A stretch of DNA of 14,052 nt from Dehalococcoidia bacterium (GCA_018700215.1 JABIST010000406.1:1-14052), one strand, 5' to 3'; numbered from the stretch's first letter, positions 6,909 to 14,011 are shown. The notes: a model not told the origin generated them from the sequence alone. A program made the numbers and translations.

Positions 6909-8399
6909 ATGACCGAGTCCGACGCCCCAGCGCTGTTAGCGGTCTTCCTCATTCCGTTGGGGACGGCGCTGTTGCTGATGCTGATTCCCTCGCGGGAACG
7001 CTCGTTGATCATCGCGCTGACTGCGGTGTCCAGCTTCGCGATGTTCGTGATCTCGGTGTCGGTGTTCCTGCAGTACGACTTCACGGGTGCGCAGTTCCAG
7101 GGTGTCCGCGCGTGGACGTACATGGAGAACATCGGAATCCTAGGCGAGGACGGGATTCAACTGAAGGTTGGCATCGATGGCATCGCGGCGGCGATGGTGC
7201 TGCTGACAGGCATTGTGATTCTGCCGGGGACGTGGGTGTCCTGGAAGATCCAAGACGGTCTGAAGGACTTCTTCATTCTGCTGTACGTGCTGACCGCGGG
7301 CGTGTTCGGCACGTTCGTGATGTTGGACATGTTCGTCTGGTTCCTGTTCTACGAACTGGCGTTGCTGCCGATGTACTTGCTGATTGGGGTCTGGGGCTCC
7401 ACTCGCAAGGAATACGGCGCGATGAAGCTGATGATCATGCTGCTGGCTGGGTCGATCCTGATCTTCACGGCGATCTTCGCGGTCTACGCAGAAGCTGGTC
7501 TGGGCACGTTCGACCTTCCGACGCTCTACGCTGTGGACTTCGATCCGGGCTTCCAGAAGCTCTACTTCCCGATGGTCGCGGTCGGCTGCGGCATCCTGGC
7601 CGCGCTGTTCCCGTTCCACTCCTGGTCGCCTGACGGCCACGCCGCGGCGCCCACGGCGGTTTCGATGTTGCACGCGGGCGTGCTGATGAAGCTGGGCGCT
7701 TTCGGGGTGATTCGACTGGGCTTCCAGATGATGCCGGAGGGCGGCGCGTTCTGGGCACCGGCGCTGATGACGCTGGGTATCACTGCTGCGCTGTACGGGG
7801 CGATCGCAGCGCTACGGCAGACCGACATGAAGCTGATGACCGGCTTCTCCTCGGTGTCGCACATGGGTTACGTGATGGTGGGTCTGGGGACGATGAATGT
7901 GATCGGCTGGACCGGCGCTGTCCTCCAGATGTTCGCCCACGGGATCATGACCGCCCTCTTCTTCCTTCTGATTGGTGGGATGTACGACCAGGCGCACAAC
8001 CGCGACATTCCGAACTTCTCGGGTATGGCGCGCCAGATGCCGATCTGGACGGTGTTCTTCGTGATCGCCGGTCTGGCCTCGTTGGGTCTGCCGGGCATGT
8101 CCGGGTTCGTCGCGGAGGTGCATATCTTCATCGGTGCGTTCCGGGCATACCCAGTTGTGGGCGGTCTGGCGGTGCTGACGGCAGGGATCACGGCGACGTA
8201 TCTGCTGCGGATGTTCTCGCAGGCGTTCTTCGGCGAGTTCAACACTCGCTGGGAGCACATGAGGGACATCACGTGGGCTGAGCGAGCCGGTGCGGCGGTG
8301 CTGGCAGTGACGATTCTGTTCATGGGCCTGTGGCCGTCACCGTGGGTGAACCGCATTTCGACGACGATTGCTGAGACGATTCCGGGCGTGACGCTCTAG
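6909..8399 (+). CDS. nuoM: NADH-quinone oxidoreductase subunit M, lacking the TM7 lysine
   Basis: NuoM is the middle antiporter-like proton-pumping subunit, with about 14 hydrophobic segments in 496 aa. Glu149 (WFLFYELALLPMYLLIGVWG), Lys261 (AGVLMKLGAFGVIR) and Glu403 (GFVAEVHIF) match E. coli Glu144, Lys265 and Glu407. The central TM7 lysine (E. coli Lys234), normally five residues before the PxHxW motif, is Leu230 here (GCGILAALFPFHSW). In NuoL and NuoN of this operon the lysine is present at the same offset. The motif itself reads FHSWSPDGHAAAPTA rather than the common HTWLPDAHVEAPTA. Start: ATG at 6909, with GAGGG at 6896-6900 eight bases upstream. Subunit identity is secure from gene order and length; only the pumping residue set is unusual. 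Confidence 0.95.
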   Translation: MTESDAPALLAVFLIPLGTALLLMLIPSRERSLIIALTAVSSFAMFVISVSVFLQYDFTGAQFQGVRAWTYMENIGILGEDGIQLKVGIDGIAAAMVLLTGIVILPGTWVSWKIQDGLKDFFILLYVLTAGVFGTFVMLDMFVWFLFYELALLPMYLLIGVWGSTRKEYGAMKLMIMLLAGSILIFTAIFAVYAEAGLGTFDLPTLYAVDFDPGFQKLYFPMVAVGCGILAALFPFHSWSPDGHAAAPTAVSMLHAGVLMKLGAFGVIRLGFQMMPEGGAFWAPALMTLGITAALYGAIAALRQTDMKLMTGFSSVSHMGYVMVGLGTMNVIGWTGAVLQMFAHGIMTALFFLLIGGMYDQAHNRDIPNFSGMARQMPIWTVFFVIAGLASLGLPGMSGFVAEVHIFIGAFRAYPVVGGLAVLTAGITATYLLRMFSQAFFGEFNTRWEHMRDITWAERAGAAVLAVTILFMGLWPSPWVNRISTTIAETIPGVTL

Positions 8400-8444
8400 G
8401 GCGTCGCGACCGATGAACGAGAGACTGTCGAGGGACGCATCGCG

Positions 8445-9914
8445 ATGACCGACCTGCTCGGCAACGAACTGAACTTCCAGTACGAACTGCTGGGCCCGGA
8501 GATCGCGCTTGCGATCACGGGCATGCTCGTGATGTTTGCAGACGCGTTCCGCAAGGATCTGAAGCTGGGGCGCGCCGCGCTGCCCGGGCTGTCAGTGGTG
8601 GGACTCGTTGTGGCTTTGGCGCTGAGTCTGCTGTGGATCGACGAGACCGCGGACTTCGCCCGCCTGGTAGAGATCGACAACTTCACGACCTTCTTCCGAG
8701 TGGTGTTCATCGCGGTGACGCTGGTTGTGATCATCGGGTCGCACGAGTACATCGAGCGACACGTGAGCCACGTGGGTGAGTTCTACGCGCTGCTGCTGTT
8801 CGCGACGGTTGGCGCGATGTTCATGGCGAGCGCGCGAGACCTGCTGACGGCGTACCTGGCGATCGAGATGCTCTCGTTCTCGCTGTACGTGACGGTGTCG
8901 CTTGGGAAGAATGACCCGCGCTCTGGCGAGGCTGCGCTGAAGTATGTGCTGCTCGGTGGTGTCGCCTCGGCGATGCTGCTGTACGGGCTCAGCTTGCTCT
9001 ATGGAGTGGCCGGGTCGACGCAGTACAGCGAGATCGCGGCGAGCCTGTCCGGGGGGACCGATGGGTTCGAGCTGCCGCTGCTGCTGGGGCTGGCGCTGAT
9101 CATTGCGGGGCTCGGGTTCAAGGCGTCAGCCGTGCCGTTCCACATGTGGACGCCTGACGCTTACGAGGGCGCACCGATCCCAATTACCGCATACCTCTCC
9201 GCGACCTCGAAGGCCGCGACGTTCGCGCTGCTGCTGCGCTGGTTCTCCGGACCACTGCTGCCGGCGATCGATGACTGGCAATGGATGATTGCCGGGATCG
9301 CGGTCGCGACGATGGTGGTCGGGAACCTGGTGGCGCTGCAACAGCACAACATCAAACGGCTACTCGCCTACTCCTCGATCGGCCAGGTCGGCTTCATGCT
9401 GATGGCGATCACGGCGATCTCGGATGAGACCGGGTCGGCGTTGCTGCTGCACCTGAGTGGGTACTTGCTGACCAACCTCGCGGTGTTCATGGCGATCATC
9501 GCGTTCTACAACCAGACCGGTAAGGAAGAGATCTCGGACTTCCGAGGACTGGCGCAGACGAATCCATATCTGGCGCTGGTGATCACCTCGGGGCTGTTCT
9601 CGCTGGCTGGGATGCCGCTGCTGGCGGGCTTCCTGACGAAGTTCATCCTGTTCCAGGCGGTGGTGAGCGAGGGCTACACCTGGCTAGTGGTGATTGCACT
9701 GGTGGCGAGCACCGTGTCGCTCTACTACTACCTGCAGGTGATCAAGCAGATGTACCTGTACCAGCCCGAGCCCGGCGAGTCAGAGCGGTGGCGACTGACA
9801 CCAACCGGTTACCTGGCGACGGGTGCCCTGCTGTTCGGCGTGGTCTGGGTGGGCGTCTACGCGACGCCGTTCTACACGGTTGCTAACCGCGCGATTGCGC
9901 CGCTCTTCAGTTAG
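8445..9914 (+). CDS. nuoN: NADH-quinone oxidoreductase subunit N (proximal antiporter-like subunit)
   Basis: NuoN is the antiporter-like subunit nearest the quinone chamber and pumps one proton per cycle in the standard model. The functional charges are intact: Glu141 (LAIEMLSFSLYV), Lys226 (GLGFKASAVPFHMWTPDAYE), Lys256 (SATSKAATF) and Lys399 (AGFLTKFILF). They correspond to E. coli Glu133, Lys217, Lys247 and Lys395. The 489 aa length and about 14 hydrophobic segments fit the family. Start: ATG at 8445, with GAGGGA at 8430-8435 nine bases upstream. A 45-bp gap follows nuoM. It is the last gene of the operon: a strong stem-loop lies 99 bp downstream and the next gene is convergent. Confidence 0.96.
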   Translation: MTDLLGNELNFQYELLGPEIALAITGMLVMFADAFRKDLKLGRAALPGLSVVGLVVALALSLLWIDETADFARLVEIDNFTTFFRVVFIAVTLVVIIGSHEYIERHVSHVGEFYALLLFATVGAMFMASARDLLTAYLAIEMLSFSLYVTVSLGKNDPRSGEAALKYVLLGGVASAMLLYGLSLLYGVAGSTQYSEIAASLSGGTDGFELPLLLGLALIIAGLGFKASAVPFHMWTPDAYEGAPIPITAYLSATSKAATFALLLRWFSGPLLPAIDDWQWMIAGIAVATMVVGNLVALQQHNIKRLLAYSSIGQVGFMLMAITAISDETGSALLLHLSGYLLTNLAVFMAIIAFYNQTGKEEISDFRGLAQTNPYLALVITSGLFSLAGMPLLAGFLTKFILFQAVVSEGYTWLVVIALVASTVSLYYYLQVIKQMYLYQPEPGESERWRLTPTGYLATGALLFGVVWVGVYATPFYTVANRAIAPLFS

Positions 9915-10013
9915 GCGTTCCTGACTCCTGGCCCGGGTTTTCTCTAGGACTGCTAGCACTGGGGTCTGGGCGTGGAGCTGACGTGACCGGTGGATTCGAT
10001 GTGGGTTTGAGAT

Positions 10014-10047
10014 CAAAGAAGCCGGGCTGTGAGGCCCGGCTTCTTTG
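10014..10047. terminator. Bidirectional Rho-independent terminator between convergent operons
   Basis: CAAAGAAGCCGGGC (10014-10027) is a perfect 14-bp inverted repeat with GCCCGGCTTCTTTG (10034-10047) around the loop TGTGAG. The stem has a GC core, and its A-rich and T-rich flanks give a U-rich end in either transcript. It lies 99 bp after the nuoN stop and 21 bp after the stop of the dehydratase on the - strand, so it can end both converging transcripts. The rest of 9915-10068 shows nothing recognisable. Confidence 0.9.
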
Positions 10048-10068
10048 TTGTCCTCGGAGAGGCGGTGG

Positions 10069-10494
10069 CTACCGCTTCGGGAGAGAGACGGTGGCGGTGC
10101 CCGGCGTGGTCTGCGTGCCGTCCGCCTGTGCGACTCCAACATCGAGGTCGACGAGCGCTTCGCCGCCGTCCTCGTACTTCTTGGTGACCTTGCCCCAGAC
10201 GTTGAGGTCTTCGCGGGCGGGGTCCATGCCTCGGTAGGAGACACCCCAGTTCTTGATCTTGCCTTGCTCGCCCTTCCACTCGTCGACGAGACGGCCGACG
10301 AGCATGCCCTTGAGGGCACCGTGGACGATGATGTCCGGCAGGTTGTTGGTTTTCGCGTAGTCGTCGTCGTAGTGGATCTGGTAGAAGTCGCCGGAGGCGG
10401 CTGCCCAGATGACGAGACGCTGTGAACTCATTGGCTCAGTGAGGTTGAACTCCTGGCCTTCTTCGATGTCATCCCAGTAGAGCTGGTCTGCCAT
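10069..10494 (-). CDS. MaoC-family hotdog dehydratase (HadB-like catalytic subunit)
   Basis: This is a single hotdog-fold protein of 141 aa. Members hydrate trans-2-enoyl thioesters or dehydrate (3R)-hydroxyacyl thioesters in fatty-acid or lipid metabolism. The hydratase motif is clear: AAASGDFYQIHYDDDYA (31-47) with catalytic Asp36 and His41 at the same spacing as Asp31/His36 of Aeromonas PhaJ, followed by IVHGALKGMLVGRLV (56-70). The usual Asn-Pro between the dyad residues is Tyr-Gln, so the substrate may differ from short-chain enoyl-CoA. Start: ATG at 10494, with GAGGG (10507-10503) eight bases upstream, overlapping the stop of the previous gene. It forms a pair with the non-catalytic hotdog gene 14 bp upstream. 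The acyl carrier (CoA or ACP) cannot be told from the sequence. Confidence 0.85.
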   Translation of the reverse strand: MADQLYWDDIEEGQEFNLTEPMSSQRLVIWAAASGDFYQIHYDDDYAKTNNLPDIIVHGALKGMLVGRLVDEWKGEQGKIKNWGVSYRGMDPAREDLNVWGKVTKKYEDGGEALVDLDVGVAQADGTQTTPGTATVSLPKR

Positions 10495-10508
10495 GATTCA
10501 TTCCCTCT

Positions 10509-10979
10509 CTAGTAGGAGATGCCGGTACCACGGGTCTTGGCGACGACGACGCCGTCGCTTTCCCGCGTGTAGACGGACTCGCTGCTCTGGATGAGCATCT
10601 GCCCGAGTCGCCCGGCGGCGAGTTCGAGCGAGGTGATGCGTGAGACGGCCTGGAGGATGTCTCCGCCGTAAACCTGCTCGATCGGCTCCACCTCGGTGCC
10701 ACCGTTGAGGCGACGCTTGAATGGGTTCTCGAAGGTCTCTTCGCGTCCGCCGCCCTTCGGTTTGAAGACGGGCATACCGAGGAAACCAGGAGCGGCCGGG
10801 AGGCCGGTGTAGCCAAGGGCCTTGGCGGCTGCTTCGTCGTAATACTTCTCAGCGGTGTAGCCGACAGCGCGGGCAAACGTCCGGCTGCCCTGCGTGGTCA
10901 CCTCGTATGTCGTACGGCCAGTTTCCTGGCCAACGGCTGCTTTCATGTCGTCATTCAGGTCATCGAGCTGTTCAGCCAC
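10509..10979 (-). CDS. FAS1-like/MaoC N-terminal hotdog protein (HadA-like partner subunit)
   Basis: This is a 156-aa protein of the MaoC-dehydratase N-terminal (FAS1-like) type, the fold found in the substrate-binding subunit HadA of mycobacterial HadAB. The central block FARAVGYTAEKYYDEAAAKA (35-54), followed by LPAAPGFLGMP (60-70), aligns with the active-site segment of HadB. The catalytic Asp and His positions are Tyr41 and Tyr46, so it should not be catalytic alone. Together with the next gene (14 bp downstream), a heterodimer in which this subunit shapes the acyl pocket is a reasonable inference. Start: GTG at 10979, with GAGGGGG (10992-10986) upstream. An ATG at 10983 is in another frame and stops after three codons. 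Residue Met12 is a weaker alternative start. Confidence 0.75.
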   Translation of the reverse strand: MAEQLDDLNDDMKAAVGQETGRTTYEVTTQGSRTFARAVGYTAEKYYDEAAAKALGYTGLPAAPGFLGMPVFKPKGGGREETFENPFKRRLNGGTEVEPIEQVYGGDILQAVSRITSLELAAGRLGQMLIQSSESVYTRESDGVVVAKTRGTGISY

Positions 10980-11126
10980 TCATTACCCCCTCGCGTTGCA
11001 GAACATTGCTGGCTGCCGCGCGGCTGTGCTGCGGGGCCGGCGGAAGCATACAGGAATGCGGCCTTGGTTCGCAGCCGTGGTGGGTATCGATTGAAGAACG
11101 GTGAGATGCGCGAGGGGCAACGTGGA
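10980..11126 (-). other. Intergenic gap between glutamine synthetase and hotdog pair
   Basis: This 147-bp gap between two genes on the same strand is long enough for a separate promoter of the hotdog pair, but I find no convincing -35/-10 pair. TATGCT on the - strand (around 11050) has no good -35 partner. No terminator hairpin with a T-run is visible after the synthetase, so read-through from it is possible. Confidence 0.3.
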
Positions 11127-12467
11127 TCAGAGCATCGGGAGGTAGCGGCTGATTTCGAAGGCTGTGACCTGTGAGCGGTACTCGGCCCATTCAAGCTTCT
11201 TGTTAGCGATCAGCGTCTCGTGCACGTGCTCGCCCAGCGTCTCACGCATGAGGTTGGAGCCTTCGAATCGCTCGATTGCCTCACCCAGTGACGAAGGTAG
11301 GACGCCGAGGCCGCGGCGCTCGACCTCCTCGGGGGAGAGTTGATCGGTGGCGGAGAGGACAGGGGCAGGTAGGGGCTGGTTCTGCTCGATGCCATCGAGC
11401 CCGGCGGCGAGGACGGCAGCGAACGCGAGGTACGGGTTCGCTGCGGCATCCGGGACGCGGTACTCGATACGGCTGGAGTCGGCGGAGCCGGGCTTCAGTT
11501 CGGGGACGCGCACGAGGTCTGAGTGGTTGCGCGGCGACCAGGTGACGTACATGGGCGCCTCAGTGCCGGGGACGAGGCGCTTATATGAGTTCACCCACTG
11601 GTTGGTGACCAGCATCAATTCCGGCGCGTAACGGAGCAGGCCGGCGATGTACTGACGTGCGGTGGGTGAGAGCTGCAGCTCGTCGGCGGGGTCGTGGAAG
11701 GCGTTGGACTCACCTCGGAAGAGGGAGAGCTGGAGGTGCATGCCGGAGCCGTTCTGGTTGGCGACCGGCTTGGGCATGAAGGTGGCGTAGACGCCGTGGC
11801 GCATGGCCACTTCTTTGACCAGCAGGCGGTAGGTCATGACGGCGTCTGCCATGGTCAGCGCGTCGGTGTAGCGCAGGTCCATCTCGTGCTGGCTGGGTGC
11901 CGCCTCATGGTGGCTGAGCGCGACGCCGATGCCCATCTGTTCGAGGGCGAGCACGGTCTCGCGTCGGAGGTCGGAGCCGCCGTCGAGCGGGGTGAGATCG
12001 AAGTAGCCACCCTGGTCCAGCGGCTCGGTGCCGGTGGAGTCCTTGAAGTAGAAGAATTCGATCTCCGGTGAGATATAGAAGGTGTAGCCGGCCTCAGCGG
12101 CGCGAGCGAGGACGCGCTTCAACACCCAGCGAGGATCGCCCTCGAAGGGTTCGCCACCGGGGACCTGGATGTCGCAGAACATGCGGGCGACGGACTGCTC
12201 GCGCGGTCGCCACGGGAGGATCTGGAAGGTGGAGGGGTCCGGGACGATCACCATGTCCGCTTCGTCGCGGCGTGCGAAGCCCTCGATCGCGGCGCCATCG
12301 AACGAGATGCCATCGGTGAGGGCGTGCTCGAGCTCCTCGATTGTGATCGCGACGGACTTGAGCATGCCAAGGATGTCCGTGAACCAGAGACGGATGAACT
12401 TCACATCGTGGTCGCGGCATGCCTGGAGGACGTGCTGTTGGGAGTCGTAGTCAACCATGGCACCCAT
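11127..12467 (-). CDS. glnA: Class I glutamine synthetase, alpha type (GlnA2-like), divergent ammonium site
   Basis: This glutamine synthetase-family ligase joins glutamate to ammonia or another amine with ATP. The 446-aa length, FIRLWFTDILGMLKSVAI (24-41), SHHEAAPSQHEMDLRY (185-200) and the C-terminus ending WAEYRSQVTAFEISRYL resemble M. tuberculosis GlnA2, not the beta type; the adenylylation motif NLYDLP is absent. Metal and ATP residues are kept: Glu135, Glu137, Glu188, Glu195, His244 (NGSGMH), Arg297, flap Glu303, Arg320, Arg333, Glu335 and Arg337. Two positions differ. DGSS is DGAA (57-60), so Ala60 replaces the Ser that matches E. coli Ser53. RNRS is RNHS (313-316), so His315 replaces E. 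coli Arg339. A gamma-glutamyl-polyamine or other amide ligase is therefore possible. It follows the other synthetase by 35 bp. Neither ATG 12467 nor in-frame ATG 12458 has a visible ribosome-binding site. Confidence 0.9.
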   Translation of the reverse strand: MGAMVDYDSQQHVLQACRDHDVKFIRLWFTDILGMLKSVAITIEELEHALTDGISFDGAAIEGFARRDEADMVIVPDPSTFQILPWRPREQSVARMFCDIQVPGGEPFEGDPRWVLKRVLARAAEAGYTFYISPEIEFFYFKDSTGTEPLDQGGYFDLTPLDGGSDLRRETVLALEQMGIGVALSHHEAAPSQHEMDLRYTDALTMADAVMTYRLLVKEVAMRHGVYATFMPKPVANQNGSGMHLQLSLFRGESNAFHDPADELQLSPTARQYIAGLLRYAPELMLVTNQWVNSYKRLVPGTEAPMYVTWSPRNHSDLVRVPELKPGSADSSRIEYRVPDAAANPYLAFAAVLAAGLDGIEQNQPLPAPVLSATDQLSPEEVERRGLGVLPSSLGEAIERFEGSNLMRETLGEHVHETLIANKKLEWAEYRSQVTAFEISRYLPML

Positions 12468-12482
12468 GGTAGCGAGCGCTGT

Positions 12483-12500
12483 GTTTCGGAGAAGTTTCGG
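12483..12500. repeat. Short direct repeat GTTTCGG x2 between the two synthetases
   Basis: GTTTCGG occurs at 12483-12489 and 12494-12500, separated by AGAA, an 11-bp period close to one helical turn. It fills half of the 35-bp gap between the two synthetase genes, where no ribosome-binding site is visible. It may be chance or a protein-binding site. Confidence 0.3.
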
Positions 12501-12502
12501 CG

Positions 12503-13918
12503 TTACGCGTCGAAGTACTGCACGTATTCGTAGGGCGTGGGGCGCGAGTGCACCTCGGCGGCCTCTTTACGCTTGGCGGTGACCCACTTTTCGAGCAGAT
12601 CGACGGTGAATACGTCGCCACGGAGCAGGAATTCGTGGTCGGCCTCAAGCGCGTCGAGCGCCTCATCGAGGCTGTGCGGGAGGGTGCGGAGGCGCGCGGC
12701 TTCGTTCTCGTCGAGTTCGTAGAGGTTGCGATCGAGTGGGTCGCCGGGGTCGAGCTGGCGTTCCACGCCGTCCAGGCCGGCCATCAGCATGGCGGAGAAG
12801 GCGAGGTAGGGGTTGGCAGTGCCGTCTGGCGGGCGGAATTCGATGCGTTTGGAGGCCGGAGTCGTGGAGTAGGTGGGGATGCGAATTGCGGCGGAGCGGT
12901 TGCGCATGGAGTAGGAGAGGTAGATGGGTGCCTCGAAGCCGGGCACGAATCGGCGGTAGGAGTTGGTGGTGGGGCTGGCGAAGGCGAGTACGGCCGGGGC
13001 GTGATGGAGTAGCCCGCCCATGTAGCTGCGGGCGAGGTGGGAGAGGCCGGCGTAACCGTTGGAGTCATAGAAGAGCGCGGTGTCGCGGCGCCAGAGCGAT
13101 TGGTGGGTGTGCATTCCGCTGCCGCTGGCGCCGTGGATTGGCTTGGGCATGAAGGTGGCGACGCGGCCATTGGCACGGGCGCCGTTGCGGACGAGGTAGC
13201 GGTACCACTGGACCTGGTCCGCCATCTCTAGCAGTGGCGCGTAGCGGATGCCGATCTCGCCCTGGCCGCCCGAGGCGACCTCGTGATGATCGAACTCGAC
13301 CTCGATGCCGACGGAGCGGAGCTGTTCGGCGATGTACCAGCGGATATCGGCGGTCTGATCGGCGGGCGGCACGGGCGCGTAGCCGCGCTGCTGATCGATC
13401 TTGGCGGCCTGGTTGGGGCCTTCGTCGCGGCCGGCGTTCCAGTGGCCCTCGCGGGAGTCGACGAAGTAGAAGGCGGTGTTGCCGTCTTGCTGGAAGCGGA
13501 CGTCATCGAAGATGAAGAACTCCAGCTCCGGTCCGAAGCGTGCCTCGTCAGCAACACCGGAGGCTCGAAGGTATTGCTCGGCGCGGGTGGCGACGTTGCG
13601 CGGATCGCGGCTGAAGCGCTCGCGTGTGATCGAATCGACGACATCGCAGATCAGGCTGAGCGTGGGGGCGTTGGGGACGGGGTCGATTGCGGCAGTGTCG
13701 AGGTCTGGGATCAGCAGCATGTCGGACTCGTGGACCGGCTGAAAGCCCGGGAAGCTTGAGCCATCGAAGCCGAAGCCGTTTTGCAGGAGATCTTCGGTGA
13801 GATGGTCCGGTGGGATTGAGAAGTGGTGCCAGGTGCCGAACAGATCGGTGACCTTAAGGTCGATCCGCCGGACGCCACGAGCTTCGATCAGTTGGCGGAT
13901 TTCCTGTAGCGACGGCAC
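12503..13918 (-). CDS. glnA: Glutamine synthetase, class I beta type
   Basis: This enzyme makes glutamine from glutamate, ammonia and ATP in the cytoplasm, the main ammonium-assimilating step. From GTG 13918 it has 471 aa, against 469 in E. coli, and the catalytic residues fall at near-identical numbers: Asp52 and Ser55 (FDGSS), Glu131, Glu133, Glu213, Glu221, His270 (SGSGMH), Arg323, flap Glu329, Arg341, Arg346, Arg358, Glu360 and Arg362. The beta-type insertion is present (FYFVDSREGHWNAGRDE). Tyr400 in NLYELDENE aligns with the adenylylated Tyr397, though the usual DLP after it is changed, so adenylylation is possible but unproven. Start: GTG 13918 has AAGGAG eight bases upstream and begins where the family begins. 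The frame stays open to GTG 14008, but those 30 extra codons match nothing in the family. It is the first gene of the - strand group in this window. Confidence 0.94.
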   Translation of the reverse strand: MPSLQEIRQLIEARGVRRIDLKVTDLFGTWHHFSIPPDHLTEDLLQNGFGFDGSSFPGFQPVHESDMLLIPDLDTAAIDPVPNAPTLSLICDVVDSITRERFSRDPRNVATRAEQYLRASGVADEARFGPELEFFIFDDVRFQQDGNTAFYFVDSREGHWNAGRDEGPNQAAKIDQQRGYAPVPPADQTADIRWYIAEQLRSVGIEVEFDHHEVASGGQGEIGIRYAPLLEMADQVQWYRYLVRNGARANGRVATFMPKPIHGASGSGMHTHQSLWRRDTALFYDSNGYAGLSHLARSYMGGLLHHAPAVLAFASPTTNSYRRFVPGFEAPIYLSYSMRNRSAAIRIPTYSTTPASKRIEFRPPDGTANPYLAFSAMLMAGLDGVERQLDPGDPLDRNLYELDENEAARLRTLPHSLDEALDALEADHEFLLRGDVFTVDLLEKWVTAKRKEAAEVHSRPTPYEYVQYFDA

Positions 13919-13932
13919 GCGCGTGTCTCCTT
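13919..13932 (-). promoter_or_regulatory. Strong ribosome-binding site fixing the glutamine synthetase start
   Basis: On the - strand AAGGAG (13932-13927) precedes GTG 13918 with an 8-base spacer. The rivals are ATG 13987, with GAGG 8 bases away, and GTG 14008, whose GGAGGA is only 2 bases away. Only 13918 also fits the family's N-terminus. Confidence 0.75.
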
Positions 13933-14011
13933 GATCACCGGACCCTTGCGAGATCGATAGCGCGAGCGCCTGACCTCGAATGCGCATGGTACTCGCCTCG
14001 TCTACCACGCT

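Noticed and set aside
4976..9914. NuoL/M/N as Mrp-type Na+/H+ antiporter subunits or a membrane-bound hydrogenase
   Set aside because: Unbroken linkage to nuoB, C, D, H, I, J and K, the NuoL C-terminal extension, and NuoD without hydrogenase metal-binding cysteines all indicate complex I.
11015..11024. GCCGCGCGGC palindrome between the second synthetase and the hotdog pair
   Set aside because: It is self-complementary without a usable loop, has no T-run, and is expected by chance in GC-rich DNA.
12548..13759. Open frames on the + strand opposite the beta-type glutamine synthetase
   Set aside because: They are Gly/Val/Glu-rich or Arg-rich shadows of a gene whose catalytic residues are all intact.
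13985..14008. ATG 13987 and GTG 14008 as starts of the beta-type glutamine synthetase
   Set aside because: GTG 14008 has its GGAGGA only 2 bases away. ATG 13987 has fair spacing, but both add residues absent from the family, while GTG 13918 fits both the ribosome-binding site and the family length.
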